From the NCBI RefSeq assembly GCF_000002235.5, contig NW_022145594.1, positions 17,586,412-17,650,411 of the forward strand: a stretch of DNA of 64,000 nt, in the 5' to 3' direction. The stretch comes from Strongylocentrotus purpuratus. Taxonomy: Eukaryota; Echinodermata; Echinoidea; Camarodonta; Strongylocentrotidae. The notes under the pieces are model-generated. The model had not been told where the DNA came from. It saw nothing but the letters and a program-made list of their open reading frames with translations, and made no database searches. How positions within the stretch are numbered: position 1 is the stretch's first letter; each line of letters starts with the position of its first letter. Positions 1-14,158 of this stretch are shown in pieces. The translations under genes were made by a program, and so were the position numbers.

Positions 1-1390
1 CCCCCTCCCGCGCGAAGCGCGGAAGCTTTGACGTTTCATATTATGAGAAAAAGCAGACGATTCGGTGTACTGTTTTCGACTCTTAATCCTTATCTGAATG
101 AAGCTCCCCCTCCCGCGCAAAGCTTGAAAGCTTTGACGTTTCCTCATATCATTAGAGAAAGAACACGATTCGTTGTACCGTTTTCTACTCTAGATAAGCC
201 CTATGAATTTTGTCTGAATTCAGTTCCCCTTCCGCGCAAAGCGCGTAATTTTTGGCGTTTCATCACAATAGAGAAAGGAAGACGATTCCTCGTACCGTTT
301 TTTGAATCTTATTTAGCCCTATTCATTTTGTCTGAATTCAGTTTCCCCCTCTCGCGCGAAGCGCGGAAGCTTGACGTTTCCTTAAATTATTAGAGAAAAA
401 AGACGATTCGTTGTACCGTTCTCGACTCGTCTAAATGAAGTTTTCCCCTTCCGCGCAAAGCGCGGAATTTTTGGCGTTTCATCACAATAGAGAAAGGAAG
501 ACGATTCCTCGTACCGTTTTTCGAATCTTATTTAGCCCTATTCATCTGAATTCAGTTTCCTCAAATTATTAGAGAAGGAACACGATTCGTTGTACCGTTT
601 TCTACTCTAAATAAGCCCTATTAATTTTGTCTGAATTCAGTTTCCCCTTCCGCGCAAAGCGCGGAATTTTTGGCGTTTCATCACAACAGAGAAAGGAAGA
701 CGATTCCTCGTACCGTTTTTCGAATCTTATTTAGCCCTATTCATCTGAATTCAGTTTCCCCCTATCGCGCGAAACGCGAAAGCTTTGACATTTCCTCAAA
801 TTATTAGAGAAAGAACACGATTCGTTGTACCGTTTTCTACTCTAAATAAGCCCTATTAATTTTGTCTGAATTCAGTATCCCCCTCTCGCGCGAAGCGCAG
901 AACCTTTGACGTTTCCTTAAATTATTAGAGAAAGAAGACGATTCGTCGTACCGTTCTCGACTCGTCTAAATGAAGTTTTATGGCGTTTCATCACAATATA
1001 GAGAAAGGAAGACGATTCCTCGTACCGTTTTCGAATCTTATTAAGCCCTATTCATCTGAATTCAGTTTCCCCCTCTCGCGCGAAGCGCGAAAGCTTTGAC
1101 GTTTCCTCAAATTATTAGAGAAAGAACACGATTCGTTGCACCGTTTTCGACTTTTAATAAGCCTTATTTGTCTGAATTCATTTTCCCACTCTCGCGCGAA
1201 GCGCGGAAGCTTTGACGTTTCCTTAAATTATTAGAGAAAGAAAACGATTTGTTGTACCGTTCTCGACTCGTCTAAATGAAGTTTCCCCTTCCGCGCGAAG
1301 CGCGGAATTTTTGACGTTTCATCACAGTATAAATAAAGGAAGACGATTCGTCGTACCGTTGTTGACTCTTAAACCTTGTTTGAATTTAGT
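1..1390. repeat. Satellite array with GC-palindrome core, about 11 units
   Basis: Units of roughly 100-120 bp repeat head to tail. Each has a short palindromic core close to CGCGAAGCGCG, seen near 10, 231, 352, 449, 650, 763, 884, 1074, 1192 and 1290. The core is followed by a motif like TTTGACGTTTC, a segment like ACGATTCGTTGTACCG, and a stretch ending TCTGAATTCAG. Two spacings are near 200 bp, so single cores are missing or decayed there. The array runs off the left edge. Short reading frames through it are by-products of the repeat. Confidence 0.9.
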
Positions 1391-2331
1391 TTCCCCGAAA
1401 ATTTTAAACCTCTGATAGTTCGTAGGGAAAAAAAACTTGTCGGCCGACTGACAATATACATCTCACCGACTTCAAACTTCTGCATTGATATAGTACACGA
1501 GGATCGAGCAAGAATACCGACACAGCTGACCCGACGCAGCAACATATTTACCCGTGTCTTTCTTGCTCCCTCGACGAGACGACTCCACCCAACAACCCCC
1601 TTCTCTCTTTTACTCCCACTCCTCCTCCCTCAGACTCTTACCTCCCCCTCTCTCTCTCCTCTCTTTCATCCCCCGTTTGTTTTGTTTCCCTTTCACTCTT
1701 TTTTCTTCTTTTTTCCTTTTCTTTCTTTTCCTTTCTTTCCTCTCTCCCTCTTTTTCTTTTTTTTCTATTCTTTCTTCTCTTTTCTTTCCTTTCTTTTCCT
1801 TTCTTTCCTTTCTTTTTCTTTCTTTCTTTTCTTTTCCTTTTCTTTTTTTCTTTTCTTTCCCTTTCCCTCTCTTTTTTCCCTCCCTTTTTTTTTCCCTCTC
1901 TTTTTGTCCCTCTCTTTTTGTCCCTCTCTTTTTTTCCCTCTCTTTTTTCCCATCCCCTTTTCTCTTTTTCCCGACGGCAGCGCAATTTTACCGACAATAT
2001 CCTGACAGGTGGGGGGGGGGGGGGGGGGGGGGAGTGTCGCACCCCCACACCCCCTTTGGCGACGCCCCTGGATAGAAATATAGATAGATAGAGAGAAAGA
2101 GATCAAGCTAAAAAGGTCATCACAAAAAAAATGTGGATATTATGCGCGTGCGCGTGAGAGGGAGAAACAGATTAAATGCATTGAGAAGAAAGAAAAGGGG
2201 AGAAAGAGAAGGAATATATAATTATATACACGTGTAAAATTGTATACAGTAAAGAGAGAGAGATGGGGGGGGGGGCAGAAGGGGGTGGGGTTTCCAGATG
2301 TCGAAACTCTGACATGAAACAAAATATATAC
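1391..2331. repeat. Low-complexity pyrimidine tract and poly-G, no gene seen
   Basis: About 1680-1970 is almost pure C/T on the plus strand (TTTC/CCTT repeats). It is followed by a G run at 2011-2032 and a purine-rich stretch to about 2275. Apparent Phe/Ser/Leu or Lys/Arg frames here are compositional artefacts. The intron or 3' part of the minus-strand SEA gene should lie here or further left, but I recognise no exon. Confidence 0.8.
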
Positions 2332-5300
2332 CATCGGTGACAACGAATGATGTCGCATCGACACCGAGTTCGTCCAGGCCACCATCATCGGCGGCGTCTT
2401 CAATTACGGCTTGGACCGCAGCTTGGACGTCCTCCTCGACCTTCTTGAGTCGGTCTTCGATGGACCCTGCTGGCGTGGTCATGTCTCCCGGGGCGGTCAT
2501 GGGTGGAGAGAGAAGTCGGATCACGAAGTCCACGATGACGCTGCCAGAGCTAGAGAAGACATTGTGTAAAAAAATAACGAAGTTTAAATCGTGTTAACAG
2601 CGTAGGGTGCATCTGATATATGCATGTGTATCTTACATAATTAGGCTGCCAGAGCTATAGCCGGGGGTAATAATTTCCAAAGCTCTTTGGAAGCGCATAG
2701 GGCAATTATATAATGAAGTGATATGCGCTATATACAAGAAAGGAATATTATTATTATTATTATCATTATTAATCAGTAGTCGAGATTGTTTATTTCATAG
2801 TTTATGAGGTATAAGTAAAACTTTCATCGACAAGCTGGGGGGGGGGGGGGGGGGTTATATTGCTCGATATGTCGAACTTTTTTGTATATCTTTTTGTAAA
2901 TATCTCGACATGTCACGTAACAGTCTAAAATGCTTTTTATTTTACACAAACCTAAATCCATTGACGTGTGTGCCGTTATATACGTCACCGAGATCGCTTC
3001 CATAGAAAACGTCGTCCATCTTGAAGAAAGAAAAAACAAAGGGGGGGGGGGGGTAGGGAATGAGAGTTTGTCCGGTAGGTAATTGAAATGAAAATAATGT
3101 AGTAAAATAGATAGAAAGAAAGACAACTACAACATAATGATCGTTGGTCATAAACTCCAAATAAATACTGCGTAACACTGCTACATGTTAGGTAGGCTTA
3201 TTCATTTTTTCAGAAAAATTGGAAACACACTCGCAAGCACTTACACCCGCACGCACAATCACACCCCACACAAATTGTGTATCAATATCAGATCTGCTGT
3301 CCTTTTCACAGTCCTGGGCCTCGTCTTGTAAGTAGTTGCGATTGATATCAATCTCAACTATACTCAGAGGAAATAAAAGACTGCAAACTTGCGATTGACT
3401 AGGATCAATCGCAACTCTTTATAAGACGGGGCGGCCCTGGGATTGTAAGGCGTCGTACCTAAAAATGCAGCATTAGTGACATGGACAGAACATTACGTAT
3501 TTACCAAAAATGTCTTAAATCTTGTTTTATTACCGAGTTGGTAAAATTGTCAGCCAGTGATTTGTACTGAGGTGACAAATCGTTATTATACTGAGGGATG
3601 AAAGCCCGGTTCGACAGACGAACGGTGGCATCTAAGTTTACTCCAACTGAAAACAAAAAGGAAAAGAAATATAGGAATAAATCAAAGAGATATATTTTGT
3701 AATTAAAGGTGAGGTCCACCCTGATATTAATTTGGTTTTAATAGAAGCAGAAAATGAGATGAACAGGTCAGTGAAAGTTTGAGCAAATTCCGATTGAAAA
3801 TAATGAGATTAGGATTTTTTCAAGTTGCGTTCACAATCAAACATAAACTGGCAACTCTCTAATTTATCTTGCGAGCTCCTATTTGCTCTTTCCAAAACAA
3901 AACAAAATAATCCAAAATTTTTACTTCAACAAAATGTTCAATCATACATGCACCCTACATGTAAAGGAGCTCGCAAGATACATCACAGTGTAAATAATTA
4001 GATCTAGATGTGGTCGGAAAGTAACCTGTGGGACAAAAAATCTTGCGCTTGCTCCTAACGAATTAATAGGCCTAGACTATTACACTTTAAAGGAATAATT
4101 AAAACAAATATCAACGAAAAAATGAAGTACAGACGTGTGAATGTGAACTTTAGATAGGCACTGGATTGACACACAGAGATGGATTTTGTCTAAATTCCCA
4201 CAACAGTTCAGAAATTGTCCTGTTTTACTTCATTTATTCTTTTTCTGTTGTCTAAAATATGAAGTAGAAAAAAACATTCTGCCAGTAGCAGCTTATAAAT
4301 ACATACCAATGACTATGGATCCTCCTGTATCGGTTGGTCGTGCATCAGTTGGTTGAATTGTCACTAGATAATCGAAGAAAAAAATAACAAAGACTTAGCA
4401 CGCTATTCACATTTAAAGACGGACTTTGCTCAAATTAATCTAGTGTAGACAAAGGAAAAATTCATATTTCAATATAATATTAAACTACCAAATCTTTGTG
4501 AGACAATGCTCAACTATATCGTACAAACGACTTTATACAGCTAGACCATAATGATAATATTGGATAGGCCTATATCCATAATAATCCATGATTAAAAAAA
4601 AAAAAAATTCTATACCGCCGGGAAAACATTGCACCTAGTTGGTATAAATTACTGTAGATTAATGTCTTGCCAAAGGACATTAGTGTCACGGCGGGATCGA
4701 ACTGTGAATCATGTGATCCACAGTCTGAAGACGTATCCACTTGACCACGACACCTGTACAACACCGCTACTACTCTATGACCCTAATTCACAAAGGAGGT
4801 TTGTCGACAAACCTAGGTTTATGTGCGTCATAATGACGCGTTTTGACGCGTTTCAAACCCAACACTGTAAAAATTTGCTGTAACTCATGCAGTAAAATAC
4901 TGTGATTTACAACAGTAATATGTTGTAATAACGATTTTACGATAATTAACTGTATAAGTACGTTGCTGTACAGTATATTGCTGTAAACATCAGTGTCGTA
5001 GAGCATGGGAACAAATATCTACAGTAAGCTAGTGTAAAGGAGCGTGCAAAAAGCATTGTGGGATACAGCGCACATGCGCATTAGGCGGATCGGCTGCATA
5101 TGCGCGTATGCGTTGCACGTGATTGGCTCCCGCGCTAGCCCGCCACGCCGCGCCGCCATTTTTAATTTTCTGCAAAGATTTGAGCTGAGATATAGCTGAG
5201 CTGGCCGGCCTGATCCTGAGCAACGAATCTGAATCTGTTCTGTTCCTGGTCCTGATCCTCGAGCTGGGATATTGATGACCAATAAGTCAATTCCAAGGGG

Positions 5301-8300
5301 ATCCGAGGTAAGTTACAGATTGCCAATTATCAGAGTCATGATTTGATTTGTATCCCGCTGAAGTGAAGAATTGTCAGACTGTGGAAAGTATAGGGATTGT
5401 GTTTGTAATTGTTCCGTCTACGGTATAATACTGTACGTGCTGTGCTGTGGTGTGTGGGACAGAGTCGGTAGTGTTAGTGCAGCACATGACACTGTACTGC
5501 AGTACCAGCGTACAGTGTCACTGTCAATGCGATGCCATTGCACATGGATATGCATGCTCACGTTAAATTGGAAATGTCTAACGTCAAGACCATCAAGACT
5601 TATAACTTATAGGACACCGCACACACTACGATCGACTACAGCATCAGTCCATCATGAGCACACTGCGTGATCAGTTGAATACGCACAAGTCTAAGCTCAT
5701 GTAGTGTAGTCTACAGCACGTTACTGAAGAAATTACAGCAAAGTACTGGCAATCCTGCTGCATAGTGTAATTTTACTTAAAAGTTAAAATATGAAATAAA
5801 ATTACAGTAAGTTACTGTAAAATTACTTAGTATTTTACTGTTACTTAGTAATTTACAGTAAGTTACTTTAAAATTACTGTAATTTACTGTAAAATTACTG
5901 TAATTTACTTTTTTGAAGGTCGCAGCGTTGTCATAGCAACCAAATAGGCCATTCCGTAACTGGCAGTAAGTTACTGTAAAATTACTGAGTAATTACTGTA
6001 AAATTACTGTAATTTACAGTAACTAACTGCTAGTTTACAGTAACTTACAGTAATTTTATTTCATATTAATTTTGAGTACTTGTCTACTGTAATTCACTGT
6101 AATTTTAATTTACAGTAACTGTAGGTTATATCTACAGTAAGTTACCATCAATTTTTACTCAAAGTATCTGCCTGTAAACTTTCCTACAGTAAATCACTGC
6201 ATTCTTAGAGTAAATTGCTGTTACCGTAGGTTCTTCAAATACTAACAGTAAATTACAGTAATTTTTGTCTTTAAGGATTGTAAATTTGTTTTACAGAAAT
6301 CTATTGTAGTTTCATTTACCGCAAATGAATGTTAATTTCACTTATGTAGTAACATTCATAGCCGTGAAATCAAATGTTTTTTTGCTGAAGGTTTCGCATA
6401 CAGTCATCATCAGGAGGCTCGTGACAACTGGTTATATTTGATGAATTTATGTTTTTCTTTCGATTTTCTTTTGTATTTTTTGTCCTTTATCTTTTTTTTT
6501 ATTATTCATTTATCATTTAAATAACTTTTAATCTGTCAATGCTGTACATAAAAAGTTATGTGTACGTATGCATATTAAAGGTATTGTTTTCCGCTCTTCT
6601 TTCTTGCAGTATGCCATGGATTACTGCTGAAGTCACACAGTGTGCATGCTGAAACACTAATCAGACGGATGCTCTACATGGACATCATATACCCATGTAC
6701 GTTTGTAAGCTATGTAATCATTCTTCTGGATCATTGAAGCGGTTTTCTGAACACTTTTCAGTCCATAGAAATGTGGTGAATTTCGATTTCCCGTGTGGTG
6801 TTCCTGGCTGCAATCGAACATTCAGAAATTATTCATCCTTCAAAACCCATGTGCATAGGGATCATCAACCATTTTCAAGAAAAAAAGATGCCCAGTTTTT
6901 CTGCGTTTCTACCTGGAATTGTCCACTCTGTGCTGTAAAATGTGAGGAAATCCATGACATACTTTCTCATCTTAGAGTTCATATCAAACACGGAGTTGAA
7001 ATACGCTGTCCTTTTGCCAATTGCAAAAAACGTTTTTCAGTGAGGTCGTCTTTTGCGTCACATATATCAAGAGTTCACAATAAGTTAGACCAGATTCAGT
7101 TAGACTCAACTTCAAGTGAAACTGGTACTGTGTTAACTGAATCAATAAAAAAAATCCCACTTACATTGAGTATCTGAACCCTTTACTTTCACACACTTTC
7201 TTAAAATTTTATTTGTGTCTTTTTGCCCTTTTTAGACATTTGCAAATGTTATGCTTGCAAAAGGGATCATGTACCTTTAATATGCATTTCAATTGAACTT
7301 AATATGAAACATCACAAGTGAAAATTGAAATTTGAAATCAAATATTTTGTTAGTGAGGGAGGTTAAAAAAGTCACGTGACTTCGTGGTATTAAGGAAGCC
7401 GTGTGTTTAGCCTTGATGCAAAGAGACCAACTACAGGGAGCCCAAACTTTTTTAATAAATTGTGTCTAGTGGTCATTGAACTTCCTAGACAAAGCATTAG
7501 CACATGTATTCTGTGAGCCTGGCATGTGTGCAGCCTTGTCATCATAAGCATTGCTTGATTGTTTACTTACTGTTTTCCAAAATATGTTTTACATTACTTG
7601 CAATTTAGCATTATTTTACCTTAGTGAATTTTCATATATTTTAGTCTGTACATGCAATACACCTTATATTTAATAAATTTAATAAGTCATGAAATAAATG
7701 AATTTGCCAAATATTAGGCCTATATTTAAGTAACCTATATTTTATTTCGACATATTTCAAGTTATATAATAATATATTTTTTTTAAGTAACTTATATTTT
7801 ATTACGATATATGTTACGTTATATGGTAATATGTTTTTTTATCATATTTAATACGTAGCAATATTGTAGCTAAACGAATTTCATAATTTTATGTTTTCAT
7901 TTTACATGTACACAAATTGATCATATTTTCTATTTTCTTTGTTCATTGTGCACATTGGTAATTCTATTTCATTAATTTCTGTATATCATGTATATTTTCT
8001 TATTGTCAAGTATGTTTTACGGTTTTTGTTATTTTGCACAGCCCCTTTGTAAACCAGCCGAGTAGCTGAATAGGGCTTTTACCGTCAATAAATCAATCAA
8101 TCAATCAATTGAATGACAGCTCATGAAGTTGAAACAAGTTTCTGTGCAGAATTGGCATGTAAATGAGACAAAAATACAGAAGAATATGAAACACGTATTA
8201 AAGATTACAAGTTTAATATAACAGAGCAACTCAAATTAAATGGGGTATTAGTTCAAAAGATAAATTAAACAAAAATAAAGTGAGTAATGTCTTTTGGAGA

Positions 8301-11300
8301 GATTCTACCAGGTATAGAGAGTTTTCCTTGATTCTGCCAGGTATATGGAGACTTTTCATTGATTGTATTCTGATAGTAGTTGTCGTTTAATAGTGGCTTT
8401 AAAGGAAGATAAAAGTGTATAAAATATGTCTTGTTTACAATTGAAGATAATTCTTTACAATAGTTTTTTTACAATTCAGAATTTTAAAGTGAACATATTG
8501 TTGTCTGTTCGACAAATAATTTTTGACCCAAGAAAGTGCAGTGCCCCTAAGCCATACGTTGTGATTTAGCATATCAATGCCTTAAAGCCGCTATGTCTGC
8601 ACAATTGCATGTGTTATTCTGTCGTATAATTAAATTAATGCTAGGTCGGGTGAATGATTTTTTTTTAAAGCCATATTGGTTGGGATTAAGCAAGTTATGT
8701 GTATTTCAGAATTGGTATAATCTAAACAATTTTTTCAAGAATTTTTGAGATACTGGAAGGATGACTATGGGTCTGTAGATTCTTGAGTACTTGAACTTTT
8801 GCAGTTTTTAGTGGTTTTACTTGTTTTAATGTTTTACTTGATAGTTTCTTTGCAAGCATTTTCATAATGTTACACTATTTGAGAAACTTGTTTTATGGAG
8901 CGTTGATTACCCAATAAAGACTTTAATAATGATTTTTGTGTTCAGAAAGCTTGTTTTTTCCTCAAATTAACAGGATGATGCTGCTAATGTCAAGTTAGAA
9001 TACTGTACTTATTACATTAACTTAATGTAAATGAGAGAAATAGATTAAAAAAAATAACAGGATGATACTGCTAATGTCACAGTAGAATACTGTACTTAAT
9101 ACATTAACTTAATGTAAATGAGAGAAATAGATAACAAAATAACAGGATGATATTGCTAATGTCACAGTAGAATACTGTACTTATTACATTAACTTAATGT
9201 AAATGAGAGAAATAGATACAAAATTAACAGGATGATACTGCTAAAGTCACAGTAGAAAAGCTGTACTTATAACATTAACTTAATGTAAATGAGAGAAATA
9301 GATACAAAATTAACAGGATGATACTGCTAAAGTCACAGTAGAAAAGCTGTACTTATTACATTAACTTAATGTAAATGAGAGAAATAACATTAATTTACTG
9401 TAGAGAAAAACTTACAGTACATAACTGTAAATACATTTAAATTACTGTGAATAAAATTACATTAATTAACTGTAAGAAGAACTTACAATAAATACTGTAA
9501 CCTTATACATGAAAATTTCTTTACAGTAAGCTTACAGTATTTTAATGTCTTACAGCAAGTTACTGTTGAAAAACTTACAGGAAGTTACTGTAATGTCAAA
9601 GTTACAGTAATTTACTGTGCAACAAAGTTGCCAGTAATTTACTGTAATTTCTACAGTGAAATTTTTAACAGTGAAGGTTTGTCTAAACCTTGGTCTGAAA
9701 CGCATCGCAATGGGTCTATGACGCACATAAACCTAGGTTTGTCGACAAACCTCCTTTGTGATTTCGGGCCTATGTCTTTCATCCTCATTGCATCATCCAA
9801 AGATGGAACAAATATATTGAGATGACCCTTGGATCATAAAAGTGATACAAAAGTATTAATGGAATTCCTTCTCACCGGTACAGCATTTAAGGTGGAATAC
9901 TGTAGATTGATGTCTTGCTTAATTTGATGAAAACAAAATTGATAAAAATAATACGGCACATAATTTTGCACGAAATCGCTCTTTATCGTATGATAAATAC
10001 ACATTAAACCATTGCTTACTGGAACCTGGTTGTCCCAGTGTTAAGCCTATGGGAATTAATAATTCAGTAGCCATCGGGTTAAATAGGTGTTAAAGGACAA
10101 CTGATATAAACTCACCTGTCGGCAATGCCTTATTTCCTATGGTATTAAAAGGGAAACGAGAAGAAGAGATAGTTTGAAAAGTATCAATATCAATGAAACT
10201 CATTCATTTTGCACCATTCAAACATTCATTTTGAAGCCATAATGTGGATGGGTAAGCAATCTAAAGAACCGAAGTTAAAGGCAGGCTTTACTACTTCAGC
10301 CAGAAGGGATTAGACCGCCCATGCAGCGAGCGAGCGAGGTCACTGTGACAGGTGGCTATCTCATTAACTCAGCTCTCATTTAACATAAGAAAAAGAGGAT
10401 CATGGGGGACCAACAGGCACCGATTGGGGAAGTTTTCTATATAGAGGGAGCAAGTAGCTACAAGTAGGACAGTGTGCCTTTAAAACAAATTATGCCTATC
10501 AACAAAAGACATTCGAAAACTAATAAAAACAAAACATTGAACAAAACAAAATCACAAAAAACCAAAACAAGGTCATATGCATTTGTGAAAATGTTGGGTT
10601 AAAAAGATGTTACTTCGTTCATTAAAGTCATCCGCTCAGACTATTTTCTTATATTTTTTCTATCTGAATTTGGAAATTTAAACAAATTTCGTGGAGGGGG
10701 GGGGGGGGGGTGTCAGTGGTTGCACATCACCTAACCTCCCCGCCTCATACTCCCATATGATTATATGGACTAACGAATAATATAAAATGCATACCTGTTG
10801 AGAAATAGATGATCATGAACAGGATGGTGATGAAAATGGCGAGCAGACCTGAAGCGATAAGAATCACGACAGTCCGATTCGCTTTCGACCCCGTCTTCGA
10901 AACCACGTAATCCACCATGCCATTTCCCCGCGCCCTCGATTTCCAGCTCCTCCGGTCAGCACCTTCGGCAGCCGCTTTCTTCTTCTGAGCGGCGATGTCG
11001 TCACCGCCGTTGTAGCCGGGAACTGGTGGTAGCGAAGCCTTTCGAGAGCGGTAGTCACCGCCGCTTTTGCGGTCGCAGCGCGCAGCGGTCATCTCTCGGG
11101 CAGGAACCGCTGGCATGGTGTCCAGTGGCCTCCGTTCGTTTACCGATGGAGCCCCTGGACGTTCGGCGGACCACTGGGATTTTGAAGCCTCGCGTGCAGC
11201 CGCGGCGTCGAATTCGTAGGCAGGTTGGGCAGGGAGTGCGTCAGAGTGTTGCCGTTGGATATGATGAGACATGCGGTTGCCTGGTGGCGGATCTTCGTGA

Positions 11301-14104
11301 TGAAATTTCTCTGGTTCTTGAAGGTCGTCTTCTGGTTGGAATGCTGGATTCTCATATTGTTCCTCATCACGTACTTCATGGGATTCTTCGTGGTGAAAGG
11401 AAGGACCCAAGTTCTCTTCTAATTCTTGGTGGTATTGATTGTCCTGTAAAATAAATCAATCAGCATTTATTCTGTGCTTGTATCAGGAGATAAAAAGAAG
11501 GACAATGCGGTAAGAGACCTTTACCTTGTAGGGAGTCTGAACCCATCTAAATGACGCGGTAAAGAAATATTGTCCTTTCGTGTAATCGTGATGCAAACTC
11601 TTCGGCCTATAACTCGTAACATAATTTAAGGGAATTATTTCCAATTTCTAAGGGTGTCTAGCAAGCCCTGCATATTTTTGCCACATTCACTTATGTGTGC
11701 AGTTATAGTACTTCTTGCATTACCTTGGTGCATGGGTAGATAGTGTAACATCGCCCGACCTTGGGGGGGGGGGGGTTCACTTCGACGGAAGGGGGGGGGG
11801 TGGTGGGTCTATAGAGGCTAGATCAAACTCTTTTCAGTATAATGCCATTTTTTCATCCATTGATGGATGTTCGAAGTAACTATATCGACCGAAGTAACTA
11901 AGAATCATTATCACCATGGGGACCATTTAGGGGAGGTGTCGTGGTAATATATTACCACGAAACCTCCCCTATGATGGCTCTCAATCTAAAGGCTGAGGGT
12001 TCGAATATCAGCCAGCTGGTACTAAATTCTTTTGGCAAGACATTAATTCACATTTGCCACTCCCCACCTAATGGGTAGGCCTACCTGGCGATTGCTGGGG
12101 ACCTGGGGGCGTTTCACAAAGATCCTAAGTAAAACTTAACACTAAGTTGGACTTACAAATTATGGACAGCCATATTGGAGCCTTAAAATGAAATATATTC
12201 AAAAGCAGAAATTCAAGTAGTTTAGACTTTTTATAAATTCCACATCCAGAATATGAAATCTCCTTAATAATCGAAAAGATGAATGATTTGAATCAACATT
12301 TTATGCCTTTAAAATAACTTTTACACATTATTTTCATAGATGCTAACGGCTTTCCAAAATGTTTAAGTCCAACTTAGAGATAAGTTAAACTAAGGATCTT
12401 TGTGAAACACCCCCTGGGGTAATAATAATCGCAGGGCCATCAGGAGCAGTGATGCTGACCAGGCAACCTGGGTAAACAAAATTATTCTTATTATCCTTAG
12501 ACAAGTGGCCTAGGCATATCAGTTTCAGAACTCTGACGGGCTTGTACGTACCACTGTTTTCTACGATTGTTGGGGTACAGTTTAGTGGTGTAGTAGTAGT
12601 AGTCGCTCTATACAGAGCGAACTTATTTTTCATTTATTTTCACATAATATAAACAATGACGGACATTTAAGGTTCTATGTCCATTTTGCAGGCCCAACAA
12701 TGAATAGGTTAAATTCCAATGGCATTTGAAAGATAATACTAATTTAGAACTCCCCTTAGATAAATGGAGCTTGAAAATGTCTTTAAGTGGAAAAATAACG
12801 GCTATTAGTTGTCAAATCGACTTAGGAGCTATAGAGCCCATAAGTAATAGTCTTGATTTTCAGACCCTTGTACCACATGGTCGTACGTTTTATGCTGCAC
12901 AAAGATTCAATCAGTTTAATTTTGGCCATTACAAGAAGTGGGTTATTGATGTAGACAAATCCTCATAGCTCATTTTATCTATGTTATTACCAGAGAAGAA
13001 GAAAAAGTCAGTCAGTCACTCAAAACTGACAATAGTGTCTGACAGTAAAGTCTAGCAAGTAAACGGGTTTCCTTGCATAATTTGAATATTAGGACACTGC
13101 TAACGTTTAAATTTCACAGATAGGACATACATAACATATTCATAATTCCTGCAAAGTTCTACAGAATCGAGGTTGACTGCAAAAGGGACATAGTATCTTT
13201 AAAGGCAATGATATAACAGAAATGAGCATTGCAATATCTTTGACATTGTTTTTTAGTCATTGTAATGGAAAATTATTTGGTTACAGGAAATGAAGAACAA
13301 AACAACGAACCTACTTGAAAGCAATGCTTGTTGGGTGTAGGTTCGCACAATAATAATTACATTTATACATTTACAACTTAATTTTGGTGTGTAGATTAAA
13401 AATACAGGTAGGTCTGCTTACCGATTGATCTGTCTTGATGTTGGGTCTGATCGCTGGTACTTGTCTCTCCGGACCATCTGCAACCTCTCCAAGGTCGTGA
13501 TCTTCATATTTTCGTACCATTTCCCTGACGTCGACCTCGATTTCCTCATCGAGACCGTAACCCAGTCCCTTCTTCAGACCGGGATCGTCATGGGGAGGGG
13601 CTAAGGAGGGGTCTTCATGGACCAGTCTAGGCCCAAGACCACCTTTCGAAGGTCCATCTTCATTAGGAACGGTCCAGTCCTGGTAGTTATTCTGTTGCAA
13701 TGATATAATCAAAAACAACAATGATCGCAAATTAAGATCGACTTTCGATAAACCATGTTCGGATTGTACGTCATTGTAATTTTACTTATTGGCAGACAAG
13801 ACGTTTTGAAATTGCATTAGGTTTATCTTTCAGTGAAATTTTTGCGATCGTAAGTCAGATATTAAAGTAATGATATGTTATTTCATGCATTCAACTAAGT
13901 TCGAATCTATTTGAATTCCTCCAAACATAATGACTTATATGATTTTCATAACAGAAATAATTAGTGTGGCTATTCATTATGCTGTGGCGTATCTCCTGTT
14001 TGCCCGGTTCATGTTTATTTATTTACCATCGGGAGTTCTGTATGCTATGATAAAAGAAGACATAGTTTTAGCATATATATATATATATATATTATATATA
14101 TTAA

Positions 14105-14158
<54 letters not shown>

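Larger units (their letters stand above)
2332..3646 (-). other. SEA domain coding block, three exons
   Basis: The SEA fold is split over exons 3646-3534, 3019-2952 and 2549-2332. The middle junction creates the Ser before SGSVIV: AG from one exon plus C from the next. The GSVIV segment is known in this family to break between Gly and Ser during folding, leaving two non-covalently joined chains. Here that would shed or mechanically uncouple the extracellular part. Cleavage is inferred from the motif only. Confidence 0.72.
4780..9770 (+). mobile_element. 5 kb DNA transposon carrying a C2H2 zinc-finger gene
   Basis: Inverted ends share TCACAAAGGAGGTTTGTCGA and then CAAACCTAGGTTTATGTGCG. The element is flanked by TATG at 4776-4779 and 9771-9774, a candidate 4-bp target duplication. 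Long subterminal regions (about 4860-6260 and 9370-9660) are filled with short CAGTAA/TTACTG motifs in both orientations, probably transposase or host-protein binding arrays. The interior has one zinc-finger ORF, a tandem array at 8970-9390, and no recognisable transposase. It sits in the longest intron of the SEA gene. The superfamily is not certain; a Kolobok-like or other unclassified group is possible. Confidence 0.75.

Noticed and set aside
28-393. 121-residue frame at the left edge
   Set aside because: It runs through the satellite units, repeating the same peptide words.
1376-2106. Long overlapping frames on both strands rich in Phe/Ser/Leu or Lys/Arg/Glu
   Set aside because: They come from the polypyrimidine tract and poly-G run and have no protein-like composition.
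10864-11454. Other-frame and plus-strand frames over the SEA gene's large exon
   Set aside because: They are shadows of the exon 10795-11443, whose own frame has matched splice phases and a transmembrane helix.
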